In this document: one piece after another, positions 44,735 to 53,240 of the stretch
Layout of the letters: each line of letters starts with the position of its first letter
Position numbering within the stretch: the first letter of the stretch is position 1
NCBI RefSeq assembly: GCF_000166135.1
Contig: NC_014666.1
Coordinates: 2,480,001-2,544,000 of the forward strand
Source of the DNA: Pseudofrankia inefficax
GTDB lineage: Bacteria; Actinomycetota; Actinomycetes; Frankiales; Frankiaceae
Length of the DNA stretch: 64,000 nt
Direction: 5' to 3'
The notes under the pieces: model-generated
What the model was told of the DNA's origin: nothing
The model's database searches: none
The model's input: the letters and a program-made list of their open reading frames with translations, nothing else
Program-made: the position numbers and the translations under genes

Positions 44735-46318
44735 ATGCCACGAGTACACCAGTCCGCCCGTCGGCGGGCCGATCACGCCGCGCCCGCGGCCGGCGGCTTC
44801 GGGCCGCTCGGCGGCGGGCGCAACGGGCTGCTCACCGCGCTGCTGGTCGTCGCGCTCGCCGCCCTCGTCGCGGTCGCCGCCGCGCCGTCGCCGCGCCGTC
44901 CGGTGGTCGGCGGAGCGGTCGCCGTCGGGCTGCTCGCCGCCGCCGTGATAGTCGCGGTCGCGCTGCGCCAGGCGGCGGGCCTGCGGCGGCTCACCGACCG
45001 GCTCGCCGTCCTCGACACCCAGGTGGAACACCAGTCGCGCGACGCGACGCGGCTCGCGGACGACACCCTGCCGAAGGTCGTCGCCCTGCTGCGCGACGGC
45101 GTCTCGGTGGACGAGGCGCTGGCCAGCGTCGAGCGGCCCGTGGACCCGGTCGGCGCGCGGATCATGCGCACGCTCGCGGAGGAGGTCGGCCGCGGTGAGC
45201 GGATGCGCGCCGCCGCGATGGCCGCCTGCGCGAACGCCGCGGGCCGGGTCCAGGCGCTGTCGGCGAGCATGCTCGCCGACCTGCGCGACATGGAGGACCG
45301 GCACGGCGAGGACGTGCTCGGCGACCTGCTGCGCCTGGACCACAGCACCGCCCAGACCGGCCGGCTCGCCGACTCGATCGCCGTCCTCACCGGCGCCCGG
45401 TCGGGCCGGCGCTGGACCAGGCCGATCGTGATGGAGAGCATCCTGCGCGGCGCGCTCAGCCGGATCAGCGCCTACCAGCGGGTCCGGCTGCACTCGACCA
45501 GCACCGTCGCGGTGGCCGGCTACGCGGCCGAGGGCGTCATGCATGCCCTGGCCGAGCTGATGGACAACGCGACCAGCTTCTCGCCGCCCTCCGAGGAGGT
45601 GCACGTCTACGTCGAGGAGGTCCAGGCCGGCGTCGTCGTCACCGTCGAGGACGGCGGCCTCGTCATGGGACCGGCGGCGCTGCGGCGGGCCGAACGGGCC
45701 GTCTCCGCGACCGAGCCGCTCGACCTGACCACGCTGTCGGGTACCCGCCTCGGGCTCGCGGTCGTCGGGGTGCTGGCCCGCAAGCACGGCCTGACCGTCT
45801 CGTTCCGGCCGTCCTCGCGGGGTGGCACCGGGGTCGTCGTGATCATCCCGCGTCAGCTGATCACCCAGCCGCGGCCCGAGGCCCCACGGCCGCCCGGTGC
45901 CGCGAAGCAGGCCGCCCGGGCCGCCGAGACGACCGAGTTCGCCCGGGTGGCCGACCGTCCCAGCGTGGCCGCGGCCCAGGCCGCCGCCGAGCTGCCCGCC
46001 CGGGCCGGCGCCTCGTCCCGGCCCGGCGCGGCCGACCCGCTGCCGAAGCGTGGCCGGGGGCAGACACTCGCCAACTCGGGACGTCCGCTGGCACCGCCGG
46101 CGGCCGCGTCCACGCCCGGGCGCGCCGCGTCGTCCGCCGCCTCCGCCGGCGCGCGGTTCGGCGCGTTCCAGCAGGCCACCCGTCCCAGGACCGCACCGGA
46201 CGCGCCGCCGGCCACCGCGACCCCGGCCACCGCGACCCCGGCCACTGGGCTGCCGGCCGTGGACACGGCGGCGGACTCCGCCGGCGGCGCCTCCACCGGT
46301 GACGACCCGTCGCGATGA
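44735..46318 (+). CDS. cvnA: Conservon sensor-like histidine kinase (CvnA type)
   Basis: A 527-residue membrane protein starting a conservon. It has two close membrane segments (LLTALLVVALAALVAVAAAP and VVGGAVAVGLLAAAVIVAVAL), a helical central region (RDATRLADDTLPKVVALLRDG, RMRAAAMAACANAAGRVQALSASMLADLRDMEDRHG, LRLDHSTAQTGRLADSIAVLTGA) and a GHKL ATPase (ALAELMDNATSFSPPSEEVHVYVEE as the N box, then VEDGGLVM and SGTRLGLAVVGVLARKHGL). The tail is long, disordered and Ala/Pro-rich, with a tandem 15-base repeat near 46210-46247. In this family the kinase lacks a classic phospho-acceptor partner and acts with the roadblock and GTPase proteins. ATG 44735 has GAGGA upstream; ATG 44603 would add 44 atypical residues. 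Confidence 0.9.
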   Translation: MPRVHQSARRRADHAAPAAGGFGPLGGGRNGLLTALLVVALAALVAVAAAPSPRRPVVGGAVAVGLLAAAVIVAVALRQAAGLRRLTDRLAVLDTQVEHQSRDATRLADDTLPKVVALLRDGVSVDEALASVERPVDPVGARIMRTLAEEVGRGERMRAAAMAACANAAGRVQALSASMLADLRDMEDRHGEDVLGDLLRLDHSTAQTGRLADSIAVLTGARSGRRWTRPIVMESILRGALSRISAYQRVRLHSTSTVAVAGYAAEGVMHALAELMDNATSFSPPSEEVHVYVEEVQAGVVVTVEDGGLVMGPAALRRAERAVSATEPLDLTTLSGTRLGLAVVGVLARKHGLTVSFRPSSRGGTGVVVIIPRQLITQPRPEAPRPPGAAKQAARAAETTEFARVADRPSVAAAQAAAELPARAGASSRPGAADPLPKRGRGQTLANSGRPLAPPAAASTPGRAASSAASAGARFGAFQQATRPRTAPDAPPATATPATATPATGLPAVDTAADSAGGASTGDDPSR

Positions 46319-46400
46319 CCATCCAGATCTTCGGACGCAGATTGGAGGCAGGGGCCGGCCGGCCGAGGGTTTCGGCCGCGGCCACGGTCCCCGAGACCCG

Positions 46401-46823
46401 ATGATGAAGACCAACGACCGTGAGCTGGACTGGCTGCTCGAGAACCTGCTCGAACGCACGCCGGGTGCCCGCCACGCCCTGGTGCTGTCGCGGGACGGCC
46501 TGAAGCTCTGCCGCACCGCCGGGCTCTCCGTCGACCAGGCCGACCAGCTGTCCGCGATCGCGTCCGGGATACAGAGCCTCGCCCACGGCGCGTCCGCCGA
46601 GTTCGGCGACGGCACCGGCGGGGTCCGCCAGTCGATGACCGAGTTCCACGGCGGTCTGCTGTTCATCGTCGAGGCCGGTGAGGGCGCGCACCTCGCCGTG
46701 ATCGCCGCGGAGGAGGCCGACGCCGGCGTGATCGGCCACAACATGAACGAGCTGGTCGAGCAGATCGGCGAATACCTCAGCACGCCGGCCCGCGGACCCC
46801 GGTCGGCGGTGGCGCCGGCGTGA
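46401..46823 (+). CDS. cvnB: Roadblock/LC7 domain protein (CvnB type)
   Basis: A 140-residue roadblock protein: DWLLENLLERTPGARHALVLSRDGLKLCRTAGLSVDQADQLSAIASGIQSLAHGASAEFG and the C-terminal ...GGLLFIVEAGEGAHLAVIAAEEADAGVIGHNMNELVEQIGEYL. This family binds the partner GTPase in conservons. ATG 46401 (an in-frame ATG also at 46404). The stop overlaps the start of the next gene (GTGA at 46820-46823), a sign of translational coupling in the operon. Confidence 0.95.
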   Translation: MMKTNDRELDWLLENLLERTPGARHALVLSRDGLKLCRTAGLSVDQADQLSAIASGIQSLAHGASAEFGDGTGGVRQSMTEFHGGLLFIVEAGEGAHLAVIAAEEADAGVIGHNMNELVEQIGEYLSTPARGPRSAVAPA

Positions 46824-47191
46824 TCCGCCACTCCATCGACCGGGAGAGCCCGGACCGGCTCTACACGATCACCGGCGGCCGCAGCCGGGTCGACACGGAC
46901 GTGCTCGACCTCGTGACGCTGGTCATCGCCGAGTGCGACCCGACCCCGGCGATGCAGTCGGAGCACGCCGCGATCCTGCGGTTCTGCCGGACCCCGCGGG
47001 CCGTGGTGGAGATCGCCGCGCACCTGCGGCTGCCGATCAGCGTCACCAGGATCCTGCTCTGCGACCTGCTCGACGCCGGCCGGATCGTGGCCCGCCTCCC
47101 GGCGGCGTCGGCGTCCCGGCGCACGCACGACGTCCCGTACGCCCACCCGGACCTGCTGAAAGAGGTGCTCGTTGGACTCCGCCGGCTTTAG
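46820..47191 (+). CDS. cvnC: DUF742 protein (CvnC type)
   Basis: A 123-residue DUF742 protein: RLYTITGGRSRVDTDVLDLVTLVI, PAMQSEHAAILRFCRTPRAVVEIAAHLRLPISVTRILLCDLLDAGRIVARLPA. The last part resembles a winged helix-turn-helix (VEIAAHLRLPISVTRILLCDLLDAGRI). It is the third standard conservon member, thought to act as a scaffold or DNA-binding component. GTG start overlapping cvnB by four bases; its end overlaps cvnD by 20. Confidence 0.95.
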   Translation: MIRHSIDRESPDRLYTITGGRSRVDTDVLDLVTLVIAECDPTPAMQSEHAAILRFCRTPRAVVEIAAHLRLPISVTRILLCDLLDAGRIVARLPAASASRRTHDVPYAHPDLLKEVLVGLRRL

Positions 47192-47858
47192 AGGCGCCGT
47201 CGACCTGCCCGGCGGCGCGGGTCGCGCCCCGGCGCGGCGTGCGGGCGCCGGCGCGGCGACCCAGGAGGTGGCACCGCTGCGCGACTCGGCCCGCGAGGGC
47301 CTGAAGATCGTCATCGTCGGCGGCTTCGGCGTCGGCAAGACCACGATGGTGCGCTCGGTGAGCGAGATCCGCCCGCTCTCCACCGAGGAGGTCATGACCG
47401 AGGCCGGCGTCGGCATCGACGACACCGCCGGGGTCCGCGGCAAGAGCACCACGACGGTCGCGTTCGACTTCGGCCGGATCAGCCTGGACGACCACCTGGT
47501 GCTCTACCTGTTCGGCGCGCCCGGGCAGGAGCGGTTCTGGTTCCTGTGGGACCGGCTGTTCAGCGGCACCCTCGGCGCCGTCGTGCTCGTCGATACCCGC
47601 CGGGTCGAGGACTCCTGGTACGCGATCGACCGGCTGGAGCACCAGAACGTGCCGTTCGTCGTGGCGCGCAACAACTTCAGCCCACCGACCCACTCGATCG
47701 ACGAGGTGCGTGACGCGTTGTCGCTGCACCCGGACGTGCCGCTGGTCGACTGCGACGCCCGCACGCGGGAGTCCAGCAAGGCGGTGCTTCTGGAGCTCGT
47801 CAACCACGTCCACACGCTGTCCACGGCCGCCTACGGCGCGCTCGCGGGCCAGGCCTGA
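47172..47858 (+). CDS. cvnD: Conservon small GTPase-like protein (CvnD type)
   Basis: A 228-residue ATP/GTP-binding protein. The P-loop is VGGFGVGKTT (residues 49-58), the switch region is SEIRPLSTEEVMTEAGVGIDD, and the DxxG position reads LYLFGAPGQERFWFLW, so the aspartate is not conserved, as in this family; VVARNNFS takes the NKxD place. The first 40 residues are extra and Gly/Ala-rich. TTG 47172 with GAGG six bases upstream overlaps cvnC. With cvnA-C it forms a membrane-linked signalling unit of the type that resembles eukaryotic GPCR systems. Confidence 0.93.
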   Translation: MDSAGFRGAVDLPGGAGRAPARRAGAGAATQEVAPLRDSAREGLKIVIVGGFGVGKTTMVRSVSEIRPLSTEEVMTEAGVGIDDTAGVRGKSTTTVAFDFGRISLDDHLVLYLFGAPGQERFWFLWDRLFSGTLGAVVLVDTRRVEDSWYAIDRLEHQNVPFVVARNNFSPPTHSIDEVRDALSLHPDVPLVDCDARTRESSKAVLLELVNHVHTLSTAAYGALAGQA

Positions 47859-47881
47859 CCCTGGCCGCGGCCCCCCGGACA

Positions 47882-49033
47882 TCACGTTAAGGCGCCGACG
47901 GTGAAGGTGGCGGCGGGGCCGGGAAGGCCGCCCATCCGGCCCTTCCAGGGCACGACGCGGTAGGCGACGGTCACCCCGGGCAGCAGGCGCTCCGACGTCC
48001 AGGTGTATCCGGAGACCGAGCCGGGCTGGCGCACGAAGTCCGGCTCGTTCCAGGACAGCACCCGGCGCTCGACCAGGTACTGGGTCGCCCCGGGCGTCGG
48101 CGGCCAGGTCAGCGTGACCCGGCCCGCGGCCCGTGGGGCGGGGACGACGGCCGGTGTGCCTCCGACGCCCGGCCAGGGGATGTGGGCGGGGATCGGCCCG
48201 AACCGTGCCCCGATGCCGAGGCCGGCCAGCGCGTCGGCGAAGCCGCGGGCGATGAGCATCTCGCCGTCCGGGGTCGGGTGCGAGCCGTCCCAGGCGTGGA
48301 TCCGCGGATCCCAGCCGAGGTCGGAACGGGCGACGACGACCTTGGAAGCCGGTGTCGACCAGCCGGGGGCCTGGGCGTCGAGAAGCTGGTTGAAGACGCC
48401 GGCCGCCGGCAGGTTGAAGCTGAAGTCACGGAAGTCGGCCCGGGCCAGCACATGGCCGAGGACGAACGTCATCTTCGGGTTCGCGGCCCGGACGTTGTCG
48501 ACGTACCGCTTCAGTAGCGTGATCGTGTCCGGGGGGTTCGTCCAGTACGACAGGTCGTTCGCGCCCATCGCGACCAGCATGACGTCGGCCGGGTGGGCGC
48601 GGACCACGCTTTCGATGGTCGGCGTCTCGTTGCGCAGCGAGTCGCCCCAGCGGGCGTGGTGGCGGCGGTCGAAGTTCGGGTTGACGTAGGCGTAGCAGCC
48701 GCCCTTGTCGGCGACGTTGTCCCAGACGTCGTCACGGTCCCCGACGAAGGCGACCCGGCCGGGGGCCGTCTGGTAGAGGTGTGTCGCCAGCCGGTAGCGC
48801 CAGGTGTAGTCGCCGGCCGACTGGTGCGTGATCGAATCGCCCACGATCATGACGCGGACGCGTGGTGGCGCGGCGGTCGGCGCGGGGTGGGCCGGCGTCC
48901 GTGTCCCGGCACAGGCGGCGGCACCGGCGCCCGCGAGGGCCGCCGTGGCGAGCGCCAGCAGGCCGGTCCGCCGCGTCAGGCCGGCGGGCTCACCCCCGAG
49001 CGGACCGGCCGGCCGGTCCGTGCTGCCCTCCAT
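47882..49033 (-). CDS. Exported SGNH/GDSL-type hydrolase lipoprotein
   Basis: A 383-residue exported hydrolase. Twin arginines (R21-R22, TRRTGLLALATAAL) and a lipobox ending AAAC (C41) suggest Tat export and lipid anchoring. The catalytic blocks are VMIVGDSITHQ (S67), a Gly block (RWGDS and MGANDLSYW) and the D-x-x-H motif DGSHPTPDG. The C-terminal 90 residues (VTLTWPPTPGATQYLVERR...SERLLPGVTVAYRVVPW) look like a fibronectin-III-type domain. Likely acts on esterified polysaccharides or lipids at the surface. ATG 49033; the longer frame upstream is basic and unlikely. Confidence 0.9.
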   Translation of the reverse strand: MEGSTDRPAGPLGGEPAGLTRRTGLLALATAALAGAGAAACAGTRTPAHPAPTAAPPRVRVMIVGDSITHQSAGDYTWRYRLATHLYQTAPGRVAFVGDRDDVWDNVADKGGCYAYVNPNFDRRHHARWGDSLRNETPTIESVVRAHPADVMLVAMGANDLSYWTNPPDTITLLKRYVDNVRAANPKMTFVLGHVLARADFRDFSFNLPAAGVFNQLLDAQAPGWSTPASKVVVARSDLGWDPRIHAWDGSHPTPDGEMLIARGFADALAGLGIGARFGPIPAHIPWPGVGGTPAVVPAPRAAGRVTLTWPPTPGATQYLVERRVLSWNEPDFVRQPGSVSGYTWTSERLLPGVTVAYRVVPWKGRMGGLPGPAATFTVGALT

Positions 49034-49259
49034 GCGTCCCCCAACGCTGAGATCGAGCCCGGCTGGACCGGATGCCGAGGTCAGCGACCGGTACGACCCC
49101 GACCGGCCCGGCCGGACGATTCTCCGGGCTGCCAGCGGATCCCGCCCGTCGAGGGCGCCGTTCACCGCGGCCGGATGGGTCCCTGGGTGGGGCGTCGACC
49201 GTGGGTCTGACGCCTGATGATTATGCCCCGGAATGTCGGGACGGCCCCGGGCGGGTGGC

Positions 49260-49742
49260 TCAGAGCACGAGGGCGCCGACGAGCCAGGTGAGCGTCGCCA
49301 GCACCCCGGCGGTCAGCTCGACGAGCATGCCGATGCCGATGCCGACGAGGGCCGCCCAGGTCGAGGCGAGGGCTTCCTTGGCGTCCTTGAGCCGGACCAG
49401 CTCGGCCAGGTAGATGCCGAGCAGGCCGCCGACGATCAGGCCGACCACCGGGATGACGAAGAACCCGACGACCGCGCCGACGGCGCCGATCAGCAGCGTC
49501 GTCCAGGGCGCGCCCCGGCCGGCGGTGGCCCGCGCCGGCAGCACGTACTTGGCCACGGTGCCGAGGATGGCGAGCACGACCATCACGGCGAAGAAGACCC
49601 ACCGCGCCCCGCCGCCGTCGGCGATGGTCCACCACAGGCCGGCGCCGAGGATGATCAGCTGGCCCGGCAGGACCGGCGCGACGATCCCCACCAGCCCGAC
49701 GAGCATGAGAATGCCGACGACGACCTGCGGACCGACGCTCAT
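49260..49742 (-). CDS. DUF456 family membrane protein
   Basis: A 160-residue hydrophobic protein of the DUF456 family. The membrane segments are VVVGILMLVGLVGIVAPVLPGQLIILGAGLWW, WVFFAVMVVLAILGTVAKYVLPA, LIGAVGAVVGFFVIPVVGLIVGGLLGIYLAELV and GIGIGMLVELTAGVLATLTWLVGALVL; the LPGQ loop and GxxxG-rich pairs are typical. Function unknown. ATG 49742 follows GGAAGG. It is transcribed in the same direction as amt, 93 bases past the amt stop. Confidence 0.92.
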   Translation of the reverse strand: MSVGPQVVVGILMLVGLVGIVAPVLPGQLIILGAGLWWTIADGGGARWVFFAVMVVLAILGTVAKYVLPARATAGRGAPWTTLLIGAVGAVVGFFVIPVVGLIVGGLLGIYLAELVRLKDAKEALASTWAALVGIGIGMLVELTAGVLATLTWLVGALVL

Positions 49743-49835
49743 CGACAACCTTCCCCGTCCGGCTGGAACGCCGCCGAACCTACCGGTTGCGCCGAGCGCC
49801 GGCCAGACCGGCCGAAACCGCCGAGGCGGCCGGGG

Positions 49836-51080
49836 TCAGAAATCGTAGGCGCGCTCGCCGTGCAGCGCGATGTCCATGCCTTCCTTCTCCTCGTCGACGG
49901 ACAGCCGCATCCGGACGAACATCCGGATCACCGTGCCGATGACCAGCGTGACGACGAACGAGTAGGTGACCACGGCGGCGACGGCCTCCGCCTGCTTCCC
50001 GAGCAGGGTGAACCCGCCGCCGTAGAAGAAGCCGTCCACGCCGCCGGTGTCCGTCGAGCCCCAGAAGCCGATCAGCAGCGCCCCCAGGCTCCCGCCGACC
50101 AGGTGCACCGCGCCGACGTCGAGCGCGTCGTCGATGCCGATCTTGCCCTTGATCCCGGTGACGGACGCGCACGCGATGCCGGCGATGAACCCGATGAAGA
50201 TGGAGCCGACCGGCGTCACGAAGCCCGCGGCCGGGGTGATCGCCACCAGGCCGGCGACGGCACCGGACGCGGCGCCGAGCGTGGTCGCCCGCTTGTCGCG
50301 GATCTTCTCCAGCAGGATCCAGCCGAGCAGCGCGCAGGCGGTCGCGGTGTTGGTGTTCATGAACGCGTAGCCGGCGAGCTCGTTGGCCTTCAGCGCGGAG
50401 CCCGCGTTGAACCCGAACCAGCCGAACCAGAGCAGCCCGGCGCCGAGCAGCACGAACGGCACGTTGTGCGGCCGGAAGTTGCCGTCCGGCCAGCCCCGGC
50501 GCTTGCCGACCACGATCGCGATCGCGAGCGCCGCCGCGCCGGCGTTGGCGTGCACCACGGTCCCGCCGGCGAAGTCCTCGGCGCCGTGCTTGAACAGCCA
50601 GCCGGTCGGCGAGAAGACCCAGTGCGCGACCGGGGCGTAGACCAGGACCGACCACAGGATGATGAAGGTCGCGAACGGCCCGAACCGGAACCGGTCCGCC
50701 GGGCCGCCGGTGATCAGCGCCGGGGTGATGATGGCGAACATGAGCTGGAACGCGGCGAACACGATCGGCGGGATCGTCTGCGCCGCCGCGCCGGCGTACC
50801 CGGGGACCTGCTCGTTCATGTGCTGCAGCCCGGCGAAGTGCAGGCCGCCGAAGTACGCGTTCTGCCCGCCGAACGCGATGCTGTAGGTGCAGGTCACCCA
50901 CAGCAGGCTCACGATCCCCATACAGAAGAAGTTCTGCATGAGCATGCCGAGGACGTTCTCGACGCGGACCATGCCGCCGTAGAAGAACGCAAGACCGGGC
51001 GTCATCACGAGCACCAGTGCGGAGCTGGCGAGCAGCCACGCCGTGTCTCCGGAGTCGATCGCGCCGATGTTGAACGGCAT
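49836..51080 (-). CDS. amt: Ammonium transporter (Amt)
   Basis: A 414-residue Amt/Rh-family channel for ammonia/ammonium with 11 membrane helices. Present are the N-terminal GDTAWLLASSALVLVMTPGLAFFYGGMVR, the DFAGGTVVHANAGAAALAIAIVVG signature and WFGWFGFNAGSALKANELAGYAFMNTNTATA. The core twin-His residues (VHANAG and HLVGGSLGALLIG) are there. ATG 51080 is chosen; a longer frame upstream is improbable. No glnK/glnD lies adjacent. A GlnR-like box 139 bases upstream suggests nitrogen control. Confidence 0.95.
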   Translation of the reverse strand: MPFNIGAIDSGDTAWLLASSALVLVMTPGLAFFYGGMVRVENVLGMLMQNFFCMGIVSLLWVTCTYSIAFGGQNAYFGGLHFAGLQHMNEQVPGYAGAAAQTIPPIVFAAFQLMFAIITPALITGGPADRFRFGPFATFIILWSVLVYAPVAHWVFSPTGWLFKHGAEDFAGGTVVHANAGAAALAIAIVVGKRRGWPDGNFRPHNVPFVLLGAGLLWFGWFGFNAGSALKANELAGYAFMNTNTATACALLGWILLEKIRDKRATTLGAASGAVAGLVAITPAAGFVTPVGSIFIGFIAGIACASVTGIKGKIGIDDALDVGAVHLVGGSLGALLIGFWGSTDTGGVDGFFYGGGFTLLGKQAEAVAAVVTYSFVVTLVIGTVIRMFVRMRLSVDEEKEGMDIALHGERAYDF

Positions 51081-51489
51081 GTCCCGCCTGTCCCTGTGCT
51101 GGATCGGAAGCTGGCGGCCTCCTGGGCGGCGCGGTACCAGAGCGGAGCTGGGCACCGGCGGGGGAGAGGCCCAAGGCGGCAGGTTCCGCATCACCCGTTC
51201 CGCCGTGGTGTCTCGCGTATTTCCACGGAGTAACGGCGGAGATTTGAGCCTGGTTTGTCTGAACCGTCGGCCCGTGGTGGGACGCAGGGGTGGGCTGGTT
51301 GCGCCACGGTCAAATTCCGCCAGCGATCCGCCACTTTCCGTGACGATCGCTCGTGTGTCCCGCGTCACGTCGGCGGGCCGGGCCCCGGAACGGTCGCTGG
51401 CTGGTGCCGACTGGTCGCGGTGGCCGCTCGGCCTGCCACGTACCGTCAGCCCATCGTCCCGGATGGCGGGCCCAGGCGCGAGCGCTTGG
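51081..51489. other. Region upstream of amt
   Basis: About 410 bases between the amt start and the preceding same-strand gene's stop. It holds the GlnR-like box (51219-51234). I see no other gene; frames here are shadows of the DUF/GlnR leader or have no codon bias. Confidence 0.55.
51219..51234 (-). promoter_or_regulatory. GlnR-like box upstream of amt
   Basis: On the amt strand the sequence reads GTTAC-TCCGTG-GAAAT, matching the actinobacterial GlnR box GTnAC-n6-GAAAC at all but the last position. It lies 139 bases upstream of the amt ATG, a common location in Streptomyces and mycobacteria, where GlnR activates amt under nitrogen limitation. The inference of GlnR control rests on this match alone. 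Confidence 0.65.
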
Positions 51490-52839
51490 CTACCTGGAGA
51501 TCAGCCGGCCGCACTGGGGCATCGGGTCCACCGGCGTGAAGTGCCGGCCGTCGGCGCTGACCTGAACGAAGCTCAGGCAGCGGGTGAGCTTGCCGAAGTC
51601 GGCGCGGAAGTCGATCGGCTGCGTCAGCAGCCCGTCGGCCGTGTAGCCGTGTACCGCCCGCAGCGCCGAGATCAGCCCGGCCCTGGTCGGGCAGTCGCCG
51701 GACGCCTGCAGGCCGCGCAGCATGATGTCGCCCGAGATCCAGCCGGCGAGCGCGGCCTGCTGGTTCGCGGGCTGGGTCTCCGGGGCGTACTGCGCCATCG
51801 CCGCCAGGAACTCGCGATGGGCCGGTTGGTCCGCCTCGAAGGGCAGGAAGTCGACGACGAAGTACGCCCCCGCGATGACCGTCTTGAACAGGTTGAGCAT
51901 CCGTGCGTCGTAGCCGGCGGGGGACAACGAGACCTTGATGCCCGCCTGGGCGCCGATCGCGGCCAGCACGGACTGGCCGAAGGCGGGGCCCGCGACCGAG
52001 CCGACCAGGGTGTCGGCCCCGCTGTCCTTGATCTGCTTGCCCAGGTTGACGTAGTTGATGGGCGAGGTCGCGTCGACGGTCGCCACGACGGGAATGCCCA
52101 CGGACTTCAGGCTCGCGGTCAGCTCGGCGGCGAAGGCCACCGAGGTCGGGACGAACCGCGAGACGACGATGACGGCCCGGTGTCCGCCGTGGCTGGCGAT
52201 GAAGTCGCCATAGGTCGACACGGAGCCCGACGCCGCCAGCAGGTTCGAGTAGCTGAACATGTTGTCGTAGACCGTCCACGGCTCCTCCAGGGACGAGCCC
52301 ACCACCGGGATTCCCTGGCTGTGCAGGTACGCGGCCGAGCCGGTCGCGACCGACGTCGACTCCAACATGGCGAAGACACCGCTGTTGACCAGCGAGGACG
52401 CCGCTGCCAGGTTCATCTGGAGGGTCGACTCGTCGTCCTGCCAGCTGTAGGTCACCTTCCGGCCGCGCACCCCGCCGGCGGCGTTCGCCACGCCGAGGCG
52501 GGCGTCCACGCCGGCCCGGAACGAGCCGAACAGCGACTCGGCGTTGCCCGAGTTCGGGTAGACCATGCCCAGCTGGATCTGGTCGCGGCTGACCCCCGGC
52601 GACGTGCAGCCGCCGTGCCCGGTGTCGGCCTGGCTGGGGGTGGCGCACCCGTCCAGTGCCACGAGCGCGACGAGACAGGCCACGACCGACAGTGCCGCGG
52701 CCGGGTGGGGTCGCCGCCACCGTCGGGGCCGATTACCGACCGTGTGGCGACGGGCCGAGGGGACAGGTGGCCGAGCGGCAGAAGACTCGGACGCCGGGGG
52801 CTGGGGCAGGTGGACCGGGCTCGTCCTCACGTCACCCAC
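51490..52839 (-). CDS. ABC transporter substrate-binding lipoprotein (branched-chain amino acid type)
   Basis: A 449-residue exported lipoprotein; the lipobox LDGC (C65) follows a basic and hydrophobic signal peptide. The remainder resembles periplasmic binding proteins of the Leu/Ile/Val (type I) class: QIQLGMVYPNSGNAESLFGSFRAGVDARLGVANAAGG, VFAMLESTSVATGSAAYLHSQGIPVVGSSL, SGADTLVGSVAGPAFGQSVLAAIGAQAG, and PANQQAALAGWISGDIMLRGLQASG. No permease genes are adjacent. The start is GTG 52839; GTG 52830 is an alternative; no clear ribosome site. Confidence 0.86.
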   Translation of the reverse strand: MGDVRTSPVHLPQPPASESSAARPPVPSARRHTVGNRPRRWRRPHPAAALSVVACLVALVALDGCATPSQADTGHGGCTSPGVSRDQIQLGMVYPNSGNAESLFGSFRAGVDARLGVANAAGGVRGRKVTYSWQDDESTLQMNLAAASSLVNSGVFAMLESTSVATGSAAYLHSQGIPVVGSSLEEPWTVYDNMFSYSNLLAASGSVSTYGDFIASHGGHRAVIVVSRFVPTSVAFAAELTASLKSVGIPVVATVDATSPINYVNLGKQIKDSGADTLVGSVAGPAFGQSVLAAIGAQAGIKVSLSPAGYDARMLNLFKTVIAGAYFVVDFLPFEADQPAHREFLAAMAQYAPETQPANQQAALAGWISGDIMLRGLQASGDCPTRAGLISALRAVHGYTADGLLTQPIDFRADFGKLTRCLSFVQVSADGRHFTPVDPMPQCGRLISR

Positions 52840-53240
52840 AATGACGACGATTCGGGCCAGGCGGCGCCGATCTGTTGGGCCCGTGTGGTCCGGACGGCGA
52901 CAAGTGGGATTTGGGTGTTCCTATAGTGGCTTCGCCCAGCGTGTTCCCTGTGATCCAGGAGTGATGAAGGTAGACCGGCGCGGCGGTGAGCAGATCCGTC
53001 GATCGCCGCCACCCGCCCGCGCCCGTCGCCGCCGCCCGGTGGCCCCGGCCGGCGCCGGGGGTGGCCCCAGGGTGGTGGTGGCGCAGCGTGGTCGACGACG
53101 CCGGTGGCCGACACGGGCGATATACCGGGAATTCGGTTCGTGACGCGGGAGAATCCGACCATGACGGTCAGCATGGTGGCCTCCGGTCGCACGATTTCTG
53201 GGGCCACGATTTCCGGGGCCGAGGCCGGGCGAGTCGGCCC
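52840..53240. other. Intergenic region between the binding protein and the DnaN-like gene
   Basis: About 400 bases between divergent genes. It contains a 15-bp tandem repeat of CACGATTTC(T/C)GGGGC (53190-53219), which ends 21 bases before the DnaN-like ATG. No convincing gene is visible, although a long frame continues upstream of the ATG. Confidence 0.5.
53190..53219 (+). repeat. Two tandem 15-bp repeats before the DnaN-like gene
   Basis: CACGATTTCTGGGGC (53190-53204) and CACGATTTCCGGGGC (53205-53219) are adjacent and differ at one base. They lie about 21 bases before the DnaN-like ATG and could be an operator or a slippage product. Confidence 0.7.

Noticed and set aside
46207-46250. 15-base tandem repeat in cvnA (GCCACCGCGACCCCG)
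   Set aside because: It encodes a low-complexity Pro/Ala/Thr stretch in a disordered tail and needs no separate explanation.
44597-47452. A 951-codon minus-strand frame opposite the conservon genes
   Set aside because: It is a shadow. Its composition is typical of reverse-strand high-GC frames, no protein motif is visible, and the plus strand has four well-matched family members.
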